DNA of 64,000 nucleotides from Nocardia pneumoniae NBRC 100136 (lineage in GTDB: Bacteria; Actinomycetota; Actinomycetes; Mycobacteriales; Mycobacteriaceae). The DNA lies in the NCBI RefSeq assembly GCF_000308755.1, contig NZ_BAGF01000070.1:124001-188000 (forward strand), written 5' to 3'. Positions 58,386 through 64,000 of the stretch are shown piece by piece. The position numbers and the translations under genes were made by a program. The first letter of the stretch is position 1; every line of letters starts with the position of its first letter. Below the pieces are notes generated by a model that made no database searches, was not told the origin of the DNA, and worked only from the letters and a program-made list of their open reading frames with translations.

Positions 58386-61300
58386 GTGCAGATCGGGATA
58401 CTCGGACCATTCGAGATTCGCACGGACGACGGCGCTTTCGCCGACGTACCGGGCGCGCGGCTGCGCGGGCTGCTGATCGCGCTCGCGCTCGAACCAGGTC
58501 ACCCGGTCCCGAAGGCGACGCTCATCGACTGGATCTGGGGTGAACGGCCGCCATCCGACGCGGCGAATGCCTTGCAACAGTTGGTTTCCCGGCTGCGAAA
58601 GGTGCTGCCGGAAGGGCTGGTCGAGGGACAGACGGACGGATACCGGTTGCGGGTGGAACCCGACGCTGTCGACGCCGTGCGGTTCGAACGCCTCATCGCC
58701 CAGGCGCACAAGGACGAGGACCTACGACGGGTAGAGCGGCTGCGCGAGGCTCTCGCATTGTGGCGCGGTGCGGCGATGCAGGACGTCGGTCTGCAGGAGA
58801 GTGCGGCGTTCGACGCGGCGGTCACCCGGCTGGAAGGGCTGCGCCTGGCTGCCATGGAGGACCGGTTCGACGCGGAGATCGGTCTCGGCCACGGTGCGGA
58901 GCTGGTCACGGAACTGACCGACTCGGTGGCCGCGCATCCGGTGCGTGAACGGCTTGTCGCCGCGCTGATGCGTGCCCTCGTCGCGACCGGTCGCGACACC
59001 GATGCGCTGCTCGTGTACGAGCGCACGAGAGAGACCCTGGCCGACGAGCTGGGCGTCGACCCCTCCCCCGAGCTGTCCGCATTGCACGTCGCACTGCTGC
59101 GGGGTGAGCTGGGACGGCGGGAGAAGAACCGCAAGACCAACTTGCGTGCCGAGCTGACCAGCTTCGTCGGCAAGGACGCTGATGTCGCCGCGGTCCGCGA
59201 ACTCAACGCCGACCATCGGCTCACCACCCTGATCGGGCCGGGCGGCTCGGGGAAGACCAGACTGGCCACAGAAACCGCGCGCACACTGCTCGGCGACCTG
59301 CCGGACGGGGCCTGGCTGGTCGAACTCGCGGCCGTCGGCGCCGACGGTGACAAGGGGGCCGGGAACAACGTCGCGCAAGCGACGCTCGCCGCGCTCGGAC
59401 TGCGGGACGCGCTGCTCGGCGAGGCGCCGGACGCGGAGCCGACGGATCGGGTCATCGCCGCGGTCCGCGAGCGGGCGATGCTGCTGGTTCTGGACAACTG
59501 CGAGCACGTGATCGAGTCCGCGGCGACCTTCGCCCATCGAATGCTCGGAGAGTGCAGGCGGCTGCGGATCCTCGCGACGAGCAGGGAACCCCTCGGCATC
59601 ACCGGCGAGGCGCTGTGGCCGGTCGTGCCCCTGGCCCTGCCGAAGGGGGACGCCGGGCCCGGCGAGATCGAGTCCTCCCCGGCCGTCCAGCTGCTGTTGG
59701 ACCGAGCCAGGGCGGTGCGCAAGGACCTCGCGACCGACGCCCACACATTGTCGACTTTGGCCCGCGTCTGCCGGGCGCTGGACGGGATGCCCCTGGCGAT
59801 CGAACTCGCCGCGGCCAGGTTGCGCACCATGTCCCTCGATCAGCTCGCCCATCGGCTCGACGACCGGTTCCGCTTGCTGACCGGCGGCAGCCGTACCGCT
59901 CTGCCACGGCACCGGACGCTGCGCGCGGTGATCGATTGGAGCTGGGAGCTGCTCACCGACGCCGAACGGATGGTCCTGCGCAGGCTCTCGGTGTTCTCGG
60001 GCGGGGCGAGTCTGGAAGCAGCCGAGCGGATCTGCGCGGGCACGGGGGCGGGCGAGGAGTGGGAAGTGCTCGAGTTGCTCACCGCGCTGACCGAGAAATC
60101 GCTCGTGGTCACCGATGGTGAGGGGGCGCCGCGCTATCGGATGCTCGGCACGATCAAGGAGTACGCCGAGCAGCGTCTCGCGGAGGCAGGGGAATCGGAT
60201 CCGGCACGCCGGGCGCATCTCGCGTACTTCACCGAACTCGCCGAAACAGCGGATCCGCATCTGCGCCGCGCCGAGCAATTGGAATGGCTCGCCACGCTCG
60301 ACGCAGAGCACGACAATATCGCTGCCGCGATGCGCGGTGCGCTCGCGGCCGGCGAGGCAGATGGGGCGATGCGGCTCGCCGCTGCCGCCGGCTGGTACTG
60401 GTGGCTCGGCGGACACAAGGCGGAGGGCAACGAGCTGATCATGGCGGCCACGGCCCTGCCCGGCGAGGTTGCCGACGAGGTCCGGGCCGTGGTGTACGGA
60501 TTCGTCATCCAGTTCGTGATTTCCGGGCCGCAGAGTGACCAGTACCGGGCGGAGGAGTGGATCCGCAAAGCTTACGAACTCAGCCGACGTGTACAGAGCC
60601 GCCATCCGGTGCTGAGGTTCGCCGCCCCACTGGAACGCATGTTACAAGGGCCGGACGCGATCCTGCCCGCGTGGGAACCGCTGCTGGGCGACAAGGATCC
60701 CTGGGTACGCGCCATAGGTCGGCTACAGCTCGGCAAGATGCGGATCCAGCTCGGCCAGGGCGGCCGGGATGTGGACGCATGTCTCGACACGGCGCTCACC
60801 GAGTTTCGCGCGCTCGGCGAACGGTGGGGTATTTCGTTCGCCCAAACCGAGCTGGCGAATCGAATCGCCATGCGCGGCGAGTTCGCCGGTGCCTGCGAGC
60901 TTTACGAACAGGCGATCGCGGTCGTCACCGAAGTCGGCGCCATCGAGGATGTCGTGCCGATGCGGTCACGGCAGGCCCAGTTGTACTGGCTGCTGGGCGA
61001 TGCGGACTCGAGCGCGGCGGCCATGGCCGAAGCGCAGCGGTCCGCGGAACGAGTCGCCTGGCCGAATGTGCTGGCCGAGCTGGCGCTGTCGAAGGCGGAG
61101 CTCGCGCGCTGGAGCGGCGACGCCGAGCAGGCACACCGGCAACTCGACGTCGCGACAGCGCTGCTGGGCGATGACGCCGATCGGGCGATCGGCCGCGTAA
61201 TGAAACACGATCTGCTCGGCTACCTTGCCGAGGATCTCGACGAGGCCCGTGAACACCGCGTCGCAGAAGTTCAAGCGGTGTCCGAGGCGGGGCACGCGCC

Positions 61301-61547
61301 CTTGATCGCCCAGGTGCTCGTCGGGATCGCGGATCTGGCGCTGCGTGAGCACCAGTACGAGCAAGCCGCGCGCCTGCTCGCGGCGAGCGCCGCCGTGCGC
61401 GGTCTGCCGGATCGCTCCCAACCGGATGTGGCCAGGATCGAGCAGGCCGCGCGAAGTCGCCTCGGTGACACGCGGTTCACCGAGGCGACGCAGGAGGGGG
61501 CGCAGGCCAGCTGGCAGGAGTTGGTCGCGGTCACGCTCGCTTGCTGA
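58386..61547 (+). CDS. SARP/AfsR-type regulator: DNA-binding, BTAD, NB-ARC and TPR domains
   Basis: The 1053-aa activator has an OmpR-like winged helix (about 1-95), a BTAD domain (about 98-240), an ATPase of STAND type with Walker A GPGGSGKT (284-291) and LVLDNCEH, and a C-terminal helical-repeat region. Such proteins bind heptamer direct repeats next to -35 regions to recruit RNA polymerase; the ATPase part gates this by ligand or ATP. It starts with GTG; TGGCAAGATCTGCCA just upstream is a near-palindrome. Its end overlaps the convergent permease gene by 17 bp. It probably controls the three flanking units. Confidence 0.94.
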   Translation: MQIGILGPFEIRTDDGAFADVPGARLRGLLIALALEPGHPVPKATLIDWIWGERPPSDAANALQQLVSRLRKVLPEGLVEGQTDGYRLRVEPDAVDAVRFERLIAQAHKDEDLRRVERLREALALWRGAAMQDVGLQESAAFDAAVTRLEGLRLAAMEDRFDAEIGLGHGAELVTELTDSVAAHPVRERLVAALMRALVATGRDTDALLVYERTRETLADELGVDPSPELSALHVALLRGELGRREKNRKTNLRAELTSFVGKDADVAAVRELNADHRLTTLIGPGGSGKTRLATETARTLLGDLPDGAWLVELAAVGADGDKGAGNNVAQATLAALGLRDALLGEAPDAEPTDRVIAAVRERAMLLVLDNCEHVIESAATFAHRMLGECRRLRILATSREPLGITGEALWPVVPLALPKGDAGPGEIESSPAVQLLLDRARAVRKDLATDAHTLSTLARVCRALDGMPLAIELAAARLRTMSLDQLAHRLDDRFRLLTGGSRTALPRHRTLRAVIDWSWELLTDAERMVLRRLSVFSGGASLEAAERICAGTGAGEEWEVLELLTALTEKSLVVTDGEGAPRYRMLGTIKEYAEQRLAEAGESDPARRAHLAYFTELAETADPHLRRAEQLEWLATLDAEHDNIAAAMRGALAAGEADGAMRLAAAAGWYWWLGGHKAEGNELIMAATALPGEVADEVRAVVYGFVIQFVISGPQSDQYRAEEWIRKAYELSRRVQSRHPVLRFAAPLERMLQGPDAILPAWEPLLGDKDPWVRAIGRLQLGKMRIQLGQGGRDVDACLDTALTEFRALGERWGISFAQTELANRIAMRGEFAGACELYEQAIAVVTEVGAIEDVVPMRSRQAQLYWLLGDADSSAAAMAEAQRSAERVAWPNVLAELALSKAELARWSGDAEQAHRQLDVATALLGDDADRAIGRVMKHDLLGYLAEDLDEAREHRVAEVQAVSEAGHAPLIAQVLVGIADLALREHQYEQAARLLAASAAVRGLPDRSQPDVARIEQAARSRLGDTRFTEATQEGAQASWQELVAVTLAC

Positions 61548-62274
61548 ACGTGGAACGCGCCCAGAGGTACCCGACGAGAGCGATCCCGGTGCACCAGGCG
61601 ACGGCGATGATCGCATCGCCGGTGTCGGGTGAGCCGCCCAGCAGTCCGCGCAAGGTTTCGATGATCGGCGTGAAGGGCTGGTACTCCGCGAACTGCCGCA
61701 GGCCCGGCCCCATCTTCTCCGCCGGCACTATCGCGCTGCTGAAGAACGGCAGCATGACCAGCGGCACGGAGGCCATACCCGCCGTTTCCGGAGACTTCGC
61801 CGCCAATCCCAAGGCGACCGTGAGCCAGCTGGCCGCGAAACCGAGCAGCACGACGATACCCGCCACGCCGAGCCAGTCGAGGAAACTCGCCGCCGGGCTG
61901 AATCCCAGCAGGAAAGCCACTCCGATGAGGGCCACGATGGCGATCAGATTGGTCAGCACCGTGGCGATCACATGACCGCTCAACACCGCGCCACGGGAGA
62001 CGTCCATGACCTTGAATCGGTTGATGATGCCCGTCGTCATGTCGGAGTTCACCGACGTCGCGGTGGCCCCCAGCCCGTAGCAGACGGCCAGCAGGATCAG
62101 TCCCGGTGTCGCGTAGTCGATGTAGTCGACACCGACGTCGAAGGCGTCGCCGAACATGTACACGAACATCAACATGATGATGATCGGCATCAGGACCGCG
62201 TTGAACACCGAAGTCGGGTTCCGGGCGATGTGTTTGACGTTGCGGCGCAGCATCACCATCGAATGGGATTTCAT
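61531..62274 (-). CDS. DrrB-type ABC transporter permease
   Basis: The 247-aa ABC-2 permease has about six membrane helices and the DrrB-like segment GLILLAVCYGLGATATSVNSDMTTGIINRFKVMDVSRGA. It pairs with the ATPase encoded upstream (overlap ATGA) to form an exporter for hydrophobic drugs or lipids. The stop lies inside the end of the convergent SARP gene. Confidence 0.93.
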   Translation of the reverse strand: MKSHSMVMLRRNVKHIARNPTSVFNAVLMPIIIMLMFVYMFGDAFDVGVDYIDYATPGLILLAVCYGLGATATSVNSDMTTGIINRFKVMDVSRGAVLSGHVIATVLTNLIAIVALIGVAFLLGFSPAASFLDWLGVAGIVVLLGFAASWLTVALGLAAKSPETAGMASVPLVMLPFFSSAIVPAEKMGPGLRQFAEYQPFTPIIETLRGLLGGSPDTGDAIIAVAWCTGIALVGYLWARSTFSKRA

Positions 62275-63212
62275 TTCGCTTCCGCCTCCGTGGCGTGGCC
62301 CGTCAGGGCGAGGAAAACGTCGTCTAGGTCGGGTGTGTGCACGGAGAACTCGTCGGCGCTGAGCGAGTACTCGTCGAGCCTGTCCAGCAGAGCCCGCAGC
62401 GATGTCGTCCCGCCATCGCTGGGAACCCGCAGGGTCAGTGCCTCGTGGTCCGCCGTGGAGTCGGGGAAGAGACGCGCGGCCGCGTCGAGTTGGGAGACGT
62501 GGGTGAACCGGAGCCGGACGTGCGTCCCGGGGATCTGGCGCTTCAGGTCGTCCGGAGTGCCCTGGGCGACCAGGCGGCCCTGGTCGAGCACCGCGATCCG
62601 GTCGGCGAGCTGATCGGCTTCCTCGAGGTACTGGGTGGTGAGGAAGATGGTCACGCCGTCGGCCACCAGGTCACGGATGATCGACCACATCGTGCGACGG
62701 CTGCGCGGGTCCAGACCCGTCGTCGGCTCGTCCAGGAAGATGATCCGCGGGTTGCCGACGAGCGTCATCGCCAGGTCCAGCTTCCGGCGCATACCGCCGG
62801 AGTAGGTCGACGCGGGTTTGTTCGCCGCCTCCACCAGATCGAAGCGTTCCAGCAGCTCCGCGACCGTCTGCTGGCCGTCTTCGGCGGAGACCCCGTTGAG
62901 GTCCACCATCAGCCGCAGGTTCTCCTGCCCCGTCAGCAACTCGTCCACCGCCGCGAACTGGCCGGTGACTCCGATCGCCGCGCGCACCGCCTTCGCCTCG
63001 GTCGCGATGTCATGTCCGGCAACGCGTACCGACCCGCCATCGGCTTTTATCAACGTGCTCAGCACATTCACCGTCGTCGTCTTACCCGCTCCATTCGGAC
63101 CGAGCAGGGAGAAGACCGTTCCCGCACGGACATCCAAATCGATGCCGTCGAGCACAACCTTGTCCCCATATTTCTTCCGCAGCCCTGACACCGCGATCGC
63201 TGTATTACTCAT
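62271..63212 (-). CDS. DrrA-type ABC transporter ATP-binding protein
   Basis: The 313-aa ATPase has Walker A GPNGAGKTTT, the signature YSGGMRRKLDLAM, Walker B IIFLDEPTTGLD and the DrrA-type C-terminal extension with DDVFLALTGHATE. It powers export with the downstream permease. The ATG at 63212 follows GATGGT and 6 nt with no RBS, so the message is probably leaderless. SARP-type repeats stand 21 bp upstream. Confidence 0.95.
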   Translation of the reverse strand: MSNTAIAVSGLRKKYGDKVVLDGIDLDVRAGTVFSLLGPNGAGKTTTVNVLSTLIKADGGSVRVAGHDIATEAKAVRAAIGVTGQFAAVDELLTGQENLRLMVDLNGVSAEDGQQTVAELLERFDLVEAANKPASTYSGGMRRKLDLAMTLVGNPRIIFLDEPTTGLDPRSRRTMWSIIRDLVADGVTIFLTTQYLEEADQLADRIAVLDQGRLVAQGTPDDLKRQIPGTHVRLRFTHVSQLDAAARLFPDSTADHEALTLRVPSDGGTTSLRALLDRLDEYSLSADEFSVHTPDLDDVFLALTGHATEAEAK

Positions 63213-63233
63213 GCGACCACCATCGGCACCCGG

Positions 63234-63262
63234 CCTGACACCGACCTGTCACGCGCCTGACA
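63234..63262 (-). promoter_or_regulatory. SARP-type direct repeats upstream of drrA-like gene
   Basis: On the minus strand TGTCAGG, TGACAGG and TGTCAGG start every 11 bp (forward 63256-63262, 63245-63251, 63234-63240), ending 21 bp before the start codon. The stretch from the -10-like hexamer to the start (GATGGTGGTCGCATGAGT) nearly repeats that of the P450 gene. Confidence 0.9.
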
Positions 63263-63340
63263 CGGTGTGCTACCGCGTCGTGCCAGGCCGCGCAACGTCC
63301 TGTCCTGGCGCGACCAGGCGTAACACCGTCTCAGTGGCAG

Positions 63341-63369
63341 TGTCAGGCGGGTGTCAGGGGGGTGTCAGG
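63341..63369 (+). promoter_or_regulatory. SARP-type direct repeats upstream of hydrolase
   Basis: TGTCAGG occurs three times without change at 63341, 63352 and 63363 (11-bp period). It ends 22 bp before the hydrolase start; GACAGT then follows 9 bp after the last repeat as a possible -10. Confidence 0.9.
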
Positions 63370-63391
63370 CCAGACGCCGACAGTGGTTGCC

Positions 63392-64000
63392 ATGACGAAG
63401 AACAGCACGTCCTCGACCGATTCGAAGTGGACCGGCATGGTGCCGGTCGACGATACGGCCCTGGCGGTCACTGACACCGGCGGTTCCGGGATTTCCGTGG
63501 TCTATCTCAATGGCCAGTTCGCCACTCAGGGTTACTGGCGGAAGGTCATCGCTGAACTCGGCCCCGGGTTCCGGCACATCACCTACGACGAGCGGGCTCG
63601 CGGCAAATCGCTGTGTTCGGCGGACTATTCCTTCGAGGCCGCCGTCCGGGATGTCGATGCCGTTCTTGCGGCCAGGGGCGTGGACCGGCCGCTGGTGGTG
63701 GGCTGGTCCTACGGGGCAGTCGTCGCCGCCCACTGGGCGGCCCGGAATCCGGACCGTGCCGTGGGCGCGGTCCTGGTGGACGGCGCGTTCCCCTACGACT
63801 GGCTCGACGAGGCCATGGAGCAGCGGATCCGCAAGCTGTTCAAGCGGCTGGGCTGGGTCACCCCGCTGCTGCGTCCCACCGGGCTGACCCCGCGGATGAA
63901 CGCCGAACAGATGGCCGACAGCAACATCGAGCTCGGCAGGCTTTCCCGCGAGCGCGAACTGGGTCCCGTGCTGGACGACATCACCGTCCCGGTGCGGTAT
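63392..64000 (+). CDS. Alpha/beta hydrolase (partial, runs off the window)
   Basis: The first 203 residues of an alpha/beta hydrolase are present, with the frame open to the end. The oxyanion region follows VVYLNGQFATQGYW, and the nucleophile elbow is GWSYG in RPLVVGWSYGAVVAAHWAARNPDRA. It has no signal peptide. The start is set by SARP repeats and a -10-like hexamer, and it is probably leaderless. The catalytic His lies beyond the window. Confidence 0.92.
   Translation, partial: MTKNSTSSTDSKWTGMVPVDDTALAVTDTGGSGISVVYLNGQFATQGYWRKVIAELGPGFRHITYDERARGKSLCSADYSFEAAVRDVDAVLAARGVDRPLVVGWSYGAVVAAHWAARNPDRAVGAVLVDGAFPYDWLDEAMEQRIRKLFKRLGWVTPLLRPTGLTPRMNAEQMADSNIELGRLSRERELGPVLDDITVPVRY

Noticed and set aside
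63184..63190. Additional SARP heptamer (CCTGACA) inside the drrA start region
   Set aside because: A single copy within codons, off the 11-bp phase of the triple repeats; probably chance.

Overview
The window is high-GC actinobacterial DNA that I read as a Nocardia-type chromosome (Mycobacteriales). The basis is gene content and order, not a database search. Protein after protein matches the Mycobacterium tuberculosis neighbourhood Rv1001 to Rv1019: arcA, protein O-mannosyltransferase, rsmI, metG, tatD, rpfB, ksgA, ispE, an AMP-ligase like pks16, pth, rplY, prs, glmU and a TetR regulator. A second stretch matches the Rv1354c/Rv1355c pair. I see no insertion sequence, CRISPR array, rRNA operon or prophage block.

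Layout. 0.04-3.7 kb: TetR regulator, tRNA-Gln(UUG), glmU and prs with a strong terminator. 3.7-5.9 kb: small acidic, DUF4190-like and DUF2461-like proteins. 6.1-12.0 kb: a complete ergothioneine set, egtA-egtB-egtC-egtD on the minus strand with egtE divergent. 12.0-16.5 kb: lipid genes (acyltransferase, AMP-ligase) under a TetR repressor with three operators, then a MarR regulator and an alpha/beta hydrolase sharing operator-like palindromes. 16.7-19.9 kb: pth, rplY and prfC. 19.9-24.1 kb: an NTF2-like protein and two Abi-alpha (DUF4393) paralogues flanking a DUF445 membrane protein. 24.1-30.3 kb: TetR/SDR pair, ispE, an LLM-type oxidoreductase with off-site operators, an ABC-F ATPase and an orphan CopZ with two CsoR-type boxes.

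30.3-41.9 kb: ksgA, rpfB, tatD, metG, a TetR gene, a PEP-mutase-like protein, rsmI, pmt, a GntR regulator, arcA and soxR. 42.0-49.1 kb: a glycosyltransferase, then a co-directional run holding a GAF-GGDEF-EAL c-di-GMP enzyme, a ThiF-nitroreductase fusion, a GNAT-like acyltransferase and two tandem GyrI-like proteins. 49.4-55.4 kb: uracil-DNA glycosylase, metallothionein-like protein, a P450 with a truncated ferredoxin, and several regulators and reductases. 55.5-56.7 kb: a protein ending in a phage-tail-lysozyme-like domain.

56.8-64 kb is the most striking part. A large SARP-type (BTAD/NB-ARC) activator is surrounded by a P450/ferredoxin pair, a DrrAB-type exporter and an alpha/beta hydrolase. 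Each of these three units carries three heptamers (TGTCAGG-like) with an exact 11-bp period, placed 21-22 bp before a probably leaderless start codon. I read this as a self-contained SARP regulon, apparently for an oxidise, hydrolyse and export response.

A second observation that ordinary annotation would miss is a dispersed element of about 125 bp (704-828 and 3745-3868, with a shorter copy at 37816-37876). Each copy ends in a Shine-Dalgarno-like sequence just upstream of a start codon, so it may be a structured 5' leader.
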